Shown here one piece after another: positions 5,007 to 13,390 of a stretch of DNA of 29,242 bases. Position 1 is the stretch's first letter; every line of letters begins with the position of its first letter. The translations under genes were made by a program, and so were the position numbers. This DNA comes from an uncultured Oscillospiraceae bacterium (GTDB taxonomy: Bacteria > Bacillota_A > Clostridia > Oscillospirales > Oscillospiraceae). The stretch covers positions 1 to 29,242 of the forward strand of contig CAAGIF010000273.1 of NCBI GenBank assembly GCA_900769845.1. Direction: 5' to 3'. The notes under the pieces were generated by a model. The model was not told the origin of the DNA. It searched no databases and was given only the letters and a program-made list of their open reading frames with translations.

Positions 5007-7487
5007 ATGAGAAAATCCTTAAAAAGAATCCTTGCTTTGATGCTGGCTGCAGTTTTGACAGTTTCCTGTCTGGGTATGACTGCGCTGGCAGGAGAACCTG
5101 CCGAAGAAGTGCAAACCATTACGATGCTCCGGCTGTACAATCCCAACACCGGCGAACATTTTTACACCGGCAGCGAGGAAGAACGGGACGATCTTGTCGC
5201 TGTCGGCTGGCAGTATGAAGGCAAGGCATGGGAAGCTCCCGTTAATACCGGCGAGCCGGTTTACCGTATGTTTAATCCCAACGCCGGCGACCATCACTAC
5301 ACCATGAGCGCCGAGGAGCGGGATAACCTGGTGGTGGCCGGCTGGAATTATGAGGGCGTTGCATGGAATTCCTATTCCAGCAAGGGTGTGGCTCATTACC
5401 GGCTGTATAATCCCAATGCCGATGCAGGAAGCCATCACTATACCGCCAGTGTACAGGAACTGAATAACCTTCTTGACAATTACTGGAAATATGAGGGAAT
5501 TGCATTTTACGGATATGCCCTGGATCATGACCACGAATTTGATGAGATGGAAGACTATTGGAATGTCAACAATGCTGATGCCGGCTGTACTGTTTTTAAG
5601 TGCGATTGTGGTGTCAGAAGTTTAGATCATCATGCGGTTGCATTTGTTACTACAAAGCTTCCCACACAGAGTGTTGACGGATTGAAGACAGGAAAGTGTG
5701 CGTGCGGTAAGCAGACCGTTACGAAGGAGATCCCTGCCGGCACCTATAATTTCTCATCCAATGATCCTGTTTACTTTATCAATTATGAGGAGTATAACTG
5801 GCTTTATAAAGCAAATCGCGATGGCACCAATCCCGAACTTGTTTTGGACGAATATGTTTTTGAAATTCTGAATGTTGCGGATGGCCGTGTGCTGTATCGT
5901 AATAAGTATGATAGGTATGTGATTTACGACCTTTCCACACAGAAAACTACAATAGTGGGATCTAATGCCGATTTGGATTATGTACAAATGGATGGCGCAT
6001 ATTTGTATTATATTTCGGGGAAATATGATGCTAAAGAAGATGTTATGAATTATACTGCGATTCAACAGAATTTGGAAACCGGCAAGAAAACAGAGATTGT
6101 TCCGCAGAAAAATGGACAAATTTTTGAGCTAGCTGCCGGCAATGGAATTTTGTATTTTGTCGAGCAAACATTTTTAGATCCTAAGGGTTACCTGTTTTCC
6201 TATGATCCCAAGGATGGTACATACACACAGTTGGATGCTGAAAACAATGTTTACCTGTATAGGGTTTTGAACAATTGTGTGTGGTATTTCACGGGTTACT
6301 GGGATGAATATGGCTTATATCAGTCCTTTAACTACATCATAGATGCAAAAGGCTCGAAAAAGACCAGTTTCAATCCGGAATTTCATTCATATAATTTCAT
6401 ATATTCCGATGAAAATGGCATTCTATATGAGGATAATTATTATACTTCAACCCGGTTTGTATCCTACGACGAGAACTATCAAAAAGTAATCCGTCAGTTT
6501 GACATATTTGATGAATTTTTAGCGAAAAGTGCTGTAGGCGAAGATTGGATTGTATTGGTTAAGAATGACTATGTAGATACAGAAGACAGCTGGTATGAAA
6601 CATATGATTACTATCTGTATGATAAGGAGTATTTTGCGCAAACCGGAAGTTTGATTTCTTTTGATCCCGTTGGTGAGATCGGCAGAATGTTCGCAGACGG
6701 AGATTTCCCGCTGATCGACTGCTCCACGGCCCGGAAACCCCTCGTAGCAGAGCTATACGAATTGTTTGTTTTACAGCCTGGAAATAAAGGACAAGCTCCC
6801 ATTTGCTCCACCACCCACGGCGCATGGCTGAACATCGCGGACAGAAAGGTAGATTTGGCATTCCTGGCAGCCCCCACCGAGGAGGAGCAGGCATACCTGA
6901 AGGAAAAGGGCGTGGAAATCGACATGAAACTCTACGCCGGTGACGGACTTGCTTTTATCGTAAATTCTGAAAACCCTGTCAAGAACCTGAGCCATCAGCA
7001 GATCATTGATATCTACACCGGCAAGATCACCAACTGGAGCGAGGTTGGCGGTCCTGATCATAAAATCAATGTTAAATACCGGGATGACCAGTCCGGCAGT
7101 CAGCGCCTGTTCGAATCTATTGTGTTTAAGGGATTGGAACTGCCGGACTATGAAGCACTGGGCTTTGAATATGATTTTGGTATGTCCGATATTGTGGATT
7201 CCGTTGGCTGGGATCCCTATGCCATTGGGTATTCCATTATGACCTACCTAAGCGATAGCTATTACGATATGGAGGAGCTTCAAATTCTGGCAGTGGATGG
7301 TGTGGCACCCTCTCCTGAGACGGTGATGGATAACAGCTACCCCTACAGCACTAAGGGATATATCGTGATTCGTAGCGATGAGCCGGAGGACAGCCCCGCC
7401 CGGCGGCTGTATGACTGGTTCGGTTGTAAGGTAAGCGACGAGATTCTTATCAGCAACGGAATTTCCCCCTTGAAAGACGATAGTTAA
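5007..7487 (+). CDS. secreted DUF5648 x3 / DUF5050 / PstS-like binding-domain fusion
   Basis: An 826-aa exported protein. A signal peptide spans about 1-28, with a type I cleavage site after TALA; Cys21 is a poor lipobox. Three DUF5648-like repeats follow at about 39-77, 85-122 and 130-169, each with a YRLYNPN-like start, an HHYT or HFYT core, and GW-YEG near the end. A ribbon with Cys194, 199, 201, 231 and 233 spans about 190-245. A DUF5050-like beta-propeller region runs from about 254 to 540 (VYFINY, YLYYISG). The end (about 555-826) resembles periplasmic phosphate-binding PstS: STARKPL, DLAFLAAP, LSHQQIIDIYTGKITNWSEVGG and DQSGSQRLF in family order. Ligand is unknown, and no ABC permease lies nearby, so a receptor or wall-associated role is as likely as transport. 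AGGAAGG precedes the ATG. The middle is much more AT-rich than both ends. Confidence 0.82.
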   Translation: MRKSLKRILALMLAAVLTVSCLGMTALAGEPAEEVQTITMLRLYNPNTGEHFYTGSEEERDDLVAVGWQYEGKAWEAPVNTGEPVYRMFNPNAGDHHYTMSAEERDNLVVAGWNYEGVAWNSYSSKGVAHYRLYNPNADAGSHHYTASVQELNNLLDNYWKYEGIAFYGYALDHDHEFDEMEDYWNVNNADAGCTVFKCDCGVRSLDHHAVAFVTTKLPTQSVDGLKTGKCACGKQTVTKEIPAGTYNFSSNDPVYFINYEEYNWLYKANRDGTNPELVLDEYVFEILNVADGRVLYRNKYDRYVIYDLSTQKTTIVGSNADLDYVQMDGAYLYYISGKYDAKEDVMNYTAIQQNLETGKKTEIVPQKNGQIFELAAGNGILYFVEQTFLDPKGYLFSYDPKDGTYTQLDAENNVYLYRVLNNCVWYFTGYWDEYGLYQSFNYIIDAKGSKKTSFNPEFHSYNFIYSDENGILYEDNYYTSTRFVSYDENYQKVIRQFDIFDEFLAKSAVGEDWIVLVKNDYVDTEDSWYETYDYYLYDKEYFAQTGSLISFDPVGEIGRMFADGDFPLIDCSTARKPLVAELYELFVLQPGNKGQAPICSTTHGAWLNIADRKVDLAFLAAPTEEEQAYLKEKGVEIDMKLYAGDGLAFIVNSENPVKNLSHQQIIDIYTGKITNWSEVGGPDHKINVKYRDDQSGSQRLFESIVFKGLELPDYEALGFEYDFGMSDIVDSVGWDPYAIGYSIMTYLSDSYYDMEELQILAVDGVAPSPETVMDNSYPYSTKGYIVIRSDEPEDSPARRLYDWFGCKVSDEILISNGISPLKDDS

Positions 7488-7497
7488 CCGCGCGACT

Positions 7498-7527
7498 GGG
7501 CGTGCTGCAAAGCTTTGCGGCACGCCC
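7498..7527 (+). terminator. GC-rich hairpin after the secreted-protein gene
   Basis: Two 15-nt arms (7498-7512, 7513-7527) form a near-perfect stem with one G-U pair and a CAAAGCTTTG centre, 11 bp past the stop codon. The T tract is poor, so it may be an mRNA 3' end stabiliser rather than a strong intrinsic terminator. Confidence 0.55.
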
Positions 7528-7625
7528 TTGATCCTGCGTGGGATGTTCCTACTTGGCAGGGGAGAAACGGGTGTTTTGTTTTGGAAAAATGTCGGAAAAA
7601 AGTTGAATTTTTTTGTAAAAAATGC

Positions 7626-7654
7626 TTGATTTTTATGGATGTGCGTGCTATACT
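7626..7654 (+). promoter_or_regulatory. Promoter of rplS
   Basis: TTGATT (7626-7631) and TATACT (7649-7654) are exactly 17 nt apart. The predicted leader is about 75 nt. Confidence 0.8.
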
Positions 7655-7671
7655 TAATCGGTCTGAAATCA

Positions 7672-7709
7672 AGGTGAGTCCTCTGCGCGGTAAACTGACG
7701 CATGAACGC
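7672..7709 (+). promoter_or_regulatory. Possible L19 leader structure
   Basis: In the rplS leader, GGTG pairs with CGCC on the outside and TGCG with CGCA inside, leaving internal and terminal loops. Firmicutes rplS genes often carry an autoregulatory L19 leader between promoter and ribosome binding site. Position and size fit, but the pairing is short and no covariance check was possible. Confidence 0.3.
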
Positions 7710-7734
7710 CTAATATTTTAAGGAGGACAAAGAA

Positions 7735-8076
7735 ATGGATTTAGTCAAGGCACTGGCAAGCCAGTACATGAAGGAAGAGCTGCCCGAGGTTAAGGTCGGC
7801 GACACCGTTCGTGTTCATGTGCGGATCAAGGAAGGCTCTCGTGAGCGTATTCAGGTTTTCGAAGGCACCGTCATCGCCCGTAAGCACGGCGGTATCGGCG
7901 AGACCATCACCGTTCGCCGCATCTCTTACGGTGTTGGCTGCGAGAAGGTTTTCCCCCTGCATTCTCCCAATGTTGCAATGATCGAGACCGTCCGTCACGG
8001 CAAGGTCCGTCGTGCAAAGCTGTACTACCTGCGTAGCCGCTTCGGCAAGGCTGCTAAGGTCAAGGAGAAGCTGTAA
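7735..8076 (+). CDS. rplS: 50S ribosomal protein L19
   Basis: A 113-aa ribosomal protein L19, located at the 30S-50S interface. The sequence is typical through its length: [20 protein letters not shown], the [12 protein letters not shown] stretch and the C-terminal [16 protein letters not shown]. The AAGGAGG site is 10 nt before the ATG. In most Firmicutes rplS ends the rpsP-rimM-trmD operon. Here it has its own promoter, a leader and a strong terminator, and the upstream gene is the unrelated secreted mosaic protein, so it is a single-gene transcription unit. Confidence 0.98.
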   Translation: MDLVKALASQYMKEELPEVKVGDTVRVHVRIKEGSRERIQVFEGTVIARKHGGIGETITVRRISYGVGCEKVFPLHSPNVAMIETVRHGKVRRAKLYYLRSRFGKAAKVKEKL

Positions 8077-8089
8077 TTTCCTAAACCGT

Positions 8090-8120
8090 AAAAAGAGAGG
8101 GCATTTGCCCTCTCTTTTTA
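8090..8120 (+). terminator. Terminator of rplS
   Basis: AAAAAGAGAGGGC pairs with GCCCTCTCTTTTT around a 4-nt loop, 14 nt after the stop codon. Confidence 0.93.
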
Positions 8121-8170
8121 TTTGCTTATTAATGTTTTCTTACGGGCGTATGAAATTCAGAAAAATGGAC

Positions 8171-8199
8171 TTTTCAGAATGGAAAGTTTTGTGTATAAT
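8171..8199 (+). promoter_or_regulatory. Promoter of the lepB-rbgA-rnhB operon
   Basis: A consensus -10 TATAAT (8194-8199) is preceded at 17 nt by TTTTCA (8171-8176), a mediocre -35. No terminator is visible between here and the end of the metallophosphoesterase gene at 13356, so this may drive seven genes. Confidence 0.6.
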
Positions 8200-8231
8200 G
8201 AAAGATAAGATTTAACAGGGAGGGTAAAACC

Positions 8232-8846
8232 TTGGCTGATGAAGAAATGAAGGAAGTTGCTTCCGAAAAAGAGATAAAAAAGGACTCCTGGCAAAATGAT
8301 CTGATACTGTCTCTGCATGACATGGTCTATACCCTTGGAATCATCATACTGGTGTTTGTCCTGTTGTTCCGGGTGGTGGTAGTCTCCGGTTCGTCCATGT
8401 ATAATACCCTGTGGGATGGGGACTGGCTGCTGGTGCTCAATAATGTGTTTTATCACGAGCCGGAATACGGCGATATCGTTCTTGCCAGCAAGGACAGCTT
8501 CCATGATGGCGAGATCATCGTCAAGCGGGTCATTGCCACCGAGGGACAGACGGTGGATATCGATTTTGAAGCAGGTATCGTCTATGTGGACGGTGTTGCT
8601 CTGGAGGAGGATTACACCTTTACCCCCACCAATCATGAAGAGGGAATGGCTTTCCCCTTGATTGTTGAGGAAGGCTGCGTCTTTTTGATGGGGGACAACC
8701 GCAACGGGTCCACGGACAGCCGAAACCCGGATATCGGCCATGTGGACAAGCGCCAGATCTTGGGAAAGGCTCTTTTGGTGGTATTTCCCGGTGATAACAA
8801 GGGGAATTCCCCGCGGGATTTCAGCAGAATTGGAGCGGTGAAGTAA
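8232..8846 (+). CDS. lepB: signal peptidase I
   Basis: A 204-aa type I signal peptidase, the membrane serine/lysine protease that removes signal peptides from exported proteins. A charged cytoplasmic N-terminus of about 30 residues precedes one membrane segment (about 33-52). The catalytic Ser55 lies in VSGSSM and the general base Lys98 in IIVKRVIATEG. The family box GDNRNGSTDSR is near residue 155. It starts with TTG at 8232, supported by an AGGGAGGG site 7-8 nt upstream; a later ATG has no such site. The stop overlaps the rbgA start (TAATG). Confidence 0.95.
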   Translation: MADEEMKEVASEKEIKKDSWQNDLILSLHDMVYTLGIIILVFVLLFRVVVVSGSSMYNTLWDGDWLLVLNNVFYHEPEYGDIVLASKDSFHDGEIIVKRVIATEGQTVDIDFEAGIVYVDGVALEEDYTFTPTNHEEGMAFPLIVEEGCVFLMGDNRNGSTDSRNPDIGHVDKRQILGKALLVVFPGDNKGNSPRDFSRIGAVK

Positions 8847-9709
8847 TGGATGACAAAATGAACATTCAATGGTATCCCGGTCACATGACCAAGACCCGGC
8901 GTCAGATCGAAGCGGATCTGAAGCAGGTGGATGCGGTTTGTGAGATCGTGGATGCCCGTATCCCGGTTTCCAGCCGCAACCCGGATATCGACAGTATTTG
9001 CGGCAGCAAGCCCAGGGTGATCGTGCTGAACCGGATCGACCTGGCTGACCCGGCAGCCACGAAAAAATGGGCAGCTTACTTTAAGGATAAGGGCATGAGC
9101 GTGGTCTGTACCGACTGCAAAAGCCGGAAGGGGATCTCGGATTTTACCCCGGCTGTTCGCTATGCCTGCCGGGAGAAACTGGAACGGGATGCTGCCCGTG
9201 GCATGAACCGTCCCGTGCGGCTGATGGTGGTGGGTATTCCCAATGTGGGAAAATCCACCCTGATCAATCAGGTTTCCGGCAGAAAGGGCGCCAAAGCGGA
9301 GAACCGACCCGGTGTTACCCGGGGCAAACAGTGGGTGACGGTGGATTCCGGCCTGCAGCTTTTGGATACCCCCGGTATTCTCTGGCCGAAGTTTGAAGAT
9401 CCGGAGGTGGGCATGATGCTCGCCTATACCGGCGCGGTGAAGGAAGGTGTCATTGACATTGAAGAGCTTGCCTGCCGGCTGATGGAGCTTCTGCACAAGT
9501 ATTATCCCCAGACTTTGCTGGACCGTTATAAGGTGGAAGCAGAGCAGGGAACACCCGGCTGGGAGCTGCTGGATATGGCGGGCCGCAAGCGGGGCTTCCT
9601 TCTTGCCCGGGCAGAAGTGAACACGGAGCGGATGGCGAAAGTGCTACTGGATGAATTCCGCAGCGGAAAACTGGGTAAATTCACCCTGGAAATGCCGGAG
9701 GAGAATTAA
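8846..9709 (+). CDS. rbgA: ribosome biogenesis GTPase RbgA/YlqF
   Basis: A 287-aa circularly permuted GTPase needed for late 50S subunit assembly. G motifs come in permuted order: G4 as NRID at 62-65, G1 GIPNVGKST at 130-138, Thr158 as G2 in PGVTRG, and G3 DTPG at 174-177. The N-terminal IQWYPGHMTK is diagnostic for YlqF. The C-terminal helical domain is present. G4 reads NRID rather than the usual NKxD. The gene overlaps lepB by 1 bp and is followed directly by rnhB. Confidence 0.96.
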   Translation: MDDKMNIQWYPGHMTKTRRQIEADLKQVDAVCEIVDARIPVSSRNPDIDSICGSKPRVIVLNRIDLADPAATKKWAAYFKDKGMSVVCTDCKSRKGISDFTPAVRYACREKLERDAARGMNRPVRLMVVGIPNVGKSTLINQVSGRKGAKAENRPGVTRGKQWVTVDSGLQLLDTPGILWPKFEDPEVGMMLAYTGAVKEGVIDIEELACRLMELLHKYYPQTLLDRYKVEAEQGTPGWELLDMAGRKRGFLLARAEVNTERMAKVLLDEFRSGKLGKFTLEMPEEN

Positions 9710-10324
9710 ATGGATCAGATCAATCTTTGGGAAATTGAAAACAGCCTCTATTCCAACGGGTATAAAATGATCTGCGGTGTGGATGAAGCGGGCAGAGGCC
9801 CCCTTGCCGGACCGGTGTGCGCGGCGGCAGTGATCCTGCCTAAGGGACTGGAGATTCCCGGGCTGAACGACTCCAAGAAGCTGACGGATAAAAAGCGCCG
9901 GGAGCTGTTTCCTATTATTAAGGAGCAGGCTGTCGCTTACGGCATCGGCATTGCTACTCATACGGAGATCGACGAGATCAACATTCTGCAGGCTACATAT
10001 CTTGCCATGCAGCGGGCGATCGATCAATTGGAGGGAATAGCGGATTTCGCTCTCATCGACGGAAACCGGGCTAAGGATTTTGGTATTCCCACCCGCACGG
10101 TGATCAAGGGCGACAGCCTCAGCGCCAGCATCGCGGCAGCCTCTGTTCTGGCTAAGGTTACCCGTGACGATATGATGCTGGAGCTGGCGAAGGAATATCC
10201 TCAGTACGGCTTTGAGGTACATAAGGGCTACGGCACAAAGGCGCATTACGACGCTCTGCGCCAGTACGGTCACTGCGCCATTCACCGGCTGAGCTTTCTG
10301 AAGAAGTTCTATGGGCAGGAATAA
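9710..10324 (+). CDS. rnhB: ribonuclease HII
   Basis: A 204-aa RNase HII, which cleaves the RNA strand of RNA-DNA hybrids and removes misincorporated ribonucleotides. The catalytic acids are visible: Asp25 and Glu26 in CGVDEAGRGPLAGP, Asp117 in LIDGN and Asp135 in KGDSLSASIAAASVLAKV. The C-terminal HKGYGTKAHY and HRLSF blocks are typical. The ATG follows the rbgA stop with no gap, and the ribosome binding site (GGAGG) lies inside rbgA. The rbgA-rnhB-yraN order is widely conserved. Confidence 0.97.
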   Translation: MDQINLWEIENSLYSNGYKMICGVDEAGRGPLAGPVCAAAVILPKGLEIPGLNDSKKLTDKKRRELFPIIKEQAVAYGIGIATHTEIDEINILQATYLAMQRAIDQLEGIADFALIDGNRAKDFGIPTRTVIKGDSLSASIAAASVLAKVTRDDMMLELAKEYPQYGFEVHKGYGTKAHYDALRQYGHCAIHRLSFLKKFYGQE

Positions 10325-10676
10325 TCTTGCGGGCGCGTGGGGGGAAGCCCTGGCTGGGGAGTACCTGCGTAATAAACGCTACGAATTAGTTGCTGCGGGT
10401 TACCGCAGCCGGTTTGGTGAGATCGATTTGATCGTCAGAGACCGAAGGTTCATCGTATTTGTGGAGGTTAAGCTCCGTAAATCCGGCAGCTTTGCCATGG
10501 CCCGGGAATTTGTGGATACCCGGAAACAGGATCGGATCCGGATGACGGCATCCATATATCTCAGCCAGAATCCCACAAAACTCCAGCCCCGTTTTGATGT
10601 GGTGGAGATCTATGCCCCCGAGGGTACAGATACCGCCCGTCCGGAAATTATCCATATGGAGGATGCATTTCAATGA
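10311..10676 (+). CDS. yraN: UPF0102 family YraN nuclease-like protein
   Basis: A 121-aa protein of the UPF0102/YraN family, with a restriction-endonuclease-like fold. Glu37 and Asp39 in RFGEIDLI and the Glu52-Val-Lys54 in FVEVK form the PD-(D/E)xK-type metal site. The N-terminal GAWGEALAGEYL helix is typical. Its cellular role is not settled. It overlaps rnhB by 14 bp and the dipeptidase gene by 4 bp, so it is tightly coupled. Confidence 0.92.
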   Translation: MGRNNLAGAWGEALAGEYLRNKRYELVAAGYRSRFGEIDLIVRDRRFIVFVEVKLRKSGSFAMAREFVDTRKQDRIRMTASIYLSQNPTKLQPRFDVVEIYAPEGTDTARPEIIHMEDAFQ

Positions 10677-11626
10677 ACATTCCTGTATTTGACCTGCATT
10701 GTGACACGGTTACCGAGCTTCTCGGCCCAGATCTGAAGGGGGAAACTTCTCTTCGCAGCAACGGTCTGCACATTGATCTGGAGCGGGGAAAGACCCTGCC
10801 GGGTTACGCACAGTGCTTTGCTTTTTGGTCCACCACCGATCTTCCGCTGCCCAAGGGCATTAAGGCGGAGGATGTGTTCTGGCGGGAGGTAAGCCTTCTG
10901 CAGGACTCCATCGATAAAAATCCCGATCTCATTCGCCAGGCCCGCTGCGGCGTGGATGTGCGTAACAATCTGGACGCCGGTCTGATATCGGCAATTTTTA
11001 CGCTGGAAGGACCGGCCTCGATTGGTTTTGATCCGGAAAAACTGGAAAAGCTGCATAACCTGGGCTTTCGGATATCCACTCTGGGATGGAACGAAAAGAA
11101 CAGTCTTACCGGTTCCCATATTACCGGCGGCGGTCTGACCAAACGGGGCGCTGCCTATATGAAGGAATGTCAGAGGCTGGGAATACTGGTGGATGTAAGC
11201 CATATTTCCGATGAGGCCTTCTGGCAGATCATGGATATTACGGAGAAACCCATCATCGCCAGCCATTCCAACAGCCGCAGCATCTGCGGCGCCAGCCGGA
11301 ATCTGACGGATGATATGTTCAGAGCTATTTGCCGCACCGGCGGTGTGGCAGGCTTTAATATGTGCGCGGATTTTGTAGGAGAACAGCCCGATTTGGATAC
11401 TGCATGCAATCATATTCTTCATTTTCTGGAACTGGATCCTGAGGGGGATCATATCGCCTTGGGCGGGGATCTGGACGGCATTACCCATATGCCCGCTGAT
11501 TTTACCGGGGTGCAGGATTACCCGCTCTTTGCCCGGCGTCTGCGGGAGCACGGCGTGGAGGAGCAGGTTATCCGCAAGATTTTCTGGAACAATGCGCTGG
11601 GAGTGATCGACAAGTGCTCTATGTAA
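10673..11626 (+). CDS. M19 membrane dipeptidase family
   Basis: A 317-aa zinc-dependent dipeptidase of family M19 (renal dipeptidase type). Metal ligands are in place: His9 and Asp11 in FDLHCDT, Glu112 in LEGPASIG, His177 in VDVSHISD, His198 in ASHSNSR and Asp266 in GGDLDG. These enzymes hydrolyse a range of dipeptides; the substrate here is unknown. No signal peptide is present, so it should be cytosolic. ATGA overlap with yraN. The end overlaps the following threonine-synthase-like gene by 13 bp. Confidence 0.93.
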   Translation: MNIPVFDLHCDTVTELLGPDLKGETSLRSNGLHIDLERGKTLPGYAQCFAFWSTTDLPLPKGIKAEDVFWREVSLLQDSIDKNPDLIRQARCGVDVRNNLDAGLISAIFTLEGPASIGFDPEKLEKLHNLGFRISTLGWNEKNSLTGSHITGGGLTKRGAAYMKECQRLGILVDVSHISDEAFWQIMDITEKPIIASHSNSRSICGASRNLTDDMFRAICRTGGVAGFNMCADFVGEQPDLDTACNHILHFLELDPEGDHIALGGDLDGITHMPADFTGVQDYPLFARRLREHGVEEQVIRKIFWNNALGVIDKCSM

Positions 11627-12657
11627 CCACAAGAACCAAAGATGATGTCTTCACAGCAAACAGGGCGCTGAGTGAGAGCCGCGGCCCGAATGGAGGCTTT
11701 TTTGTGCCTATGCGGTTGCAGAGTGTGGAACCGGAGATACTCCGGCGGCTGCCTGAGAAGTCTTTTTCATCCAATGTGGCTGAGATTGTCAATCTTTTGT
11801 TCAATACCCAGCTGGACGGCTGGGGTATCGAATTTGCCATTGGCAGATATCCTGTCAGGATTGTCCGGGTTGGAAGCCGGAATTTGGTGGCTGAGACCTG
11901 GCATAATCCCATGTGGAAATTCGAACGCTTGGCCCGGGGTGTGGAAAAAGCTGTCCGCCAGTCCGATCAGATATCCCGCATTCCCACAGATTGGCTGATG
12001 ATCGGCGCCAGAATTGCGGTTCTTTTCGGCCTGTTTGGGCAGATGATTCGGGATAGTTTTTTGGAGGCCGGAGGCGTTGTGGATATCGCAGTTCCCTGCG
12101 GTAATTTCTCTGCGCCCATGGCGGCCTGGTACGCCCGGCAGATGGGACTCCCCATCGGTAACATCATCGTCTGCTGCAATGAAAACAGCGGTGCCTGGAA
12201 TCTACTGCATAAAGGTGAGGTTCGGACGGATGCCGCTGAGATCGCTACGGAAACCCCGCTTTGCGATTACGCAGTGCCTCCGGATCTGGAGCGTTTGATT
12301 TTCTCCTGCCTGGGCAGGGAAGCTGCGCTGAAGTTCTCCCAGGTTTGCACCAAAGGCGGCAGCTACTATTTGGAGCCTTTGGAGCAGGAACAGCTGCGCC
12401 GGGGAATCTATGCCTCAGTGGTCAGCCAGAAACGGATGGAGAATACTCTGTGCAATCGGTTTGCCACTCACGGATATATCTGTGATCCCTATACAGCCCT
12501 GTGTTTCAGCGGTGTGTCCGATTACCGGGCGGCAACCGGAGAAGGAAGACAGGTTCTGATTGTATCGGAATATGCTCCGACCCATTTTACGGAGCAAATC
12601 AACCGGTATATGGGGTTTTCCGAGATCGAACGAAAAGAAAAGCTGGATCAGCAGTAA
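11614..12657 (+). CDS. threonine-synthase-like protein lacking the PLP lysine motif
   Basis: A 347-aa relative of threonine synthase (ThrC). N-terminal MLYVTTR and GPNGGFFVP match the ThrC start, and residues about 129-190 (RIAVLFGLFGQMIRD, then VDIAVPCGNFSAPMAAWYAR) match its central block. Where ThrC has an FKD motif with the PLP lysine, this protein has ETWHNPMWKFERLA (94-107). The roughly 80-residue segment with the SGDTG phosphate-binding loop is missing. Catalysis as ThrC is therefore unlikely; a regulatory or other PLP-independent role is possible. It starts with GTG at 11614 preceded by GGGAGTGAT and overlaps the dipeptidase gene. No stop or frameshift interrupts it, so it is not a decaying gene. 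Confidence 0.72.
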   Translation: MLYVTTRTKDDVFTANRALSESRGPNGGFFVPMRLQSVEPEILRRLPEKSFSSNVAEIVNLLFNTQLDGWGIEFAIGRYPVRIVRVGSRNLVAETWHNPMWKFERLARGVEKAVRQSDQISRIPTDWLMIGARIAVLFGLFGQMIRDSFLEAGGVVDIAVPCGNFSAPMAAWYARQMGLPIGNIIVCCNENSGAWNLLHKGEVRTDAAEIATETPLCDYAVPPDLERLIFSCLGREAALKFSQVCTKGGSYYLEPLEQEQLRRGIYASVVSQKRMENTLCNRFATHGYICDPYTALCFSGVSDYRAATGEGRQVLIVSEYAPTHFTEQINRYMGFSEIERKEKLDQQ

Positions 12658-12669
12658 GGAGGAATGTCC

Positions 12670-13356
12670 ATGGCTCTGTACGCCATCGGAGATCTGCATC
12701 TGTGCCTTGGCGCGCCGAAACCCATGGACATTTTCGGCGGCGCCTGGGAAGGTTATATGGATAAACTGAAGACCGGGATGTCCTGCATTACCGAGGATGA
12801 CACAACAATACTCCTCGGAGATTTGAGTTGGGCGCTGGATCTGGAATCGGCCCGGGATGATTTCGCCTGGATCAATCAGATCCCCGGTAGAAAGATTATT
12901 CTCAAAGGAAATCACGACTACTGGTGGAGCACTGCGGCGAAATTCTACAAATTTTGCGAAGAAAACGATTTTCAGGATATGTTTATCCTGAACAACAACG
13001 CCTACCAATACGGGGATTGGGCAATTTGCGGGACCCGGGGCTGGTTTTATGAAGAAAACCGCCACGGAGACCATGATGAAAAGGTTTTCAAGCGGGAACT
13101 GTGCCGGCTGGAGGCATCCCTGAAGGCGGCCGGTGATCGGAAGAAGCTGGTTTTTCTCCATTATCCCCCCCGATACAAAGGCTATGTCTGTAACGAAATT
13201 CTGGATTTGCTTGAAAAATACCAGGTTCAGCGCTGCTTCTTCGGTCATCTCCACGGAGCAAGTCATGGACTTGCCATGGAAGGCCTCTGGGACGGTGTGG
13301 ATTACCGTCTTGTTGCGGCAGACTATGTGAATTTCAAGCCATTTTCCGTTTTTTAA
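12670..13356 (+). CDS. metallophosphoesterase
   Basis: A 228-aa calcineurin-like phosphoesterase. All five metal-binding motifs are present in order: Asp8-x-His10 in GDLHL, Asp51 in LGDLSWA, Asn81-His82 in GNHDYWW, His164 in LHYPP, and His193/His195 in FGHLHG. Substrate is unknown. The ATG at 12670 is preferred because AAGGAGG is 7-8 nt upstream; the ATG at 12664 is too close to that site. It starts 12 bp after the threonine-synthase-like gene and ends the long operon. Confidence 0.9.
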   Translation: MALYAIGDLHLCLGAPKPMDIFGGAWEGYMDKLKTGMSCITEDDTTILLGDLSWALDLESARDDFAWINQIPGRKIILKGNHDYWWSTAAKFYKFCEENDFQDMFILNNNAYQYGDWAICGTRGWFYEENRHGDHDEKVFKRELCRLEASLKAAGDRKKLVFLHYPPRYKGYVCNEILDLLEKYQVQRCFFGHLHGASHGLAMEGLWDGVDYRLVAADYVNFKPFSVF

Positions 13357-13390
13357 TCAAGAAATTTCTAAAAAATAGTGGACAAGTGTC

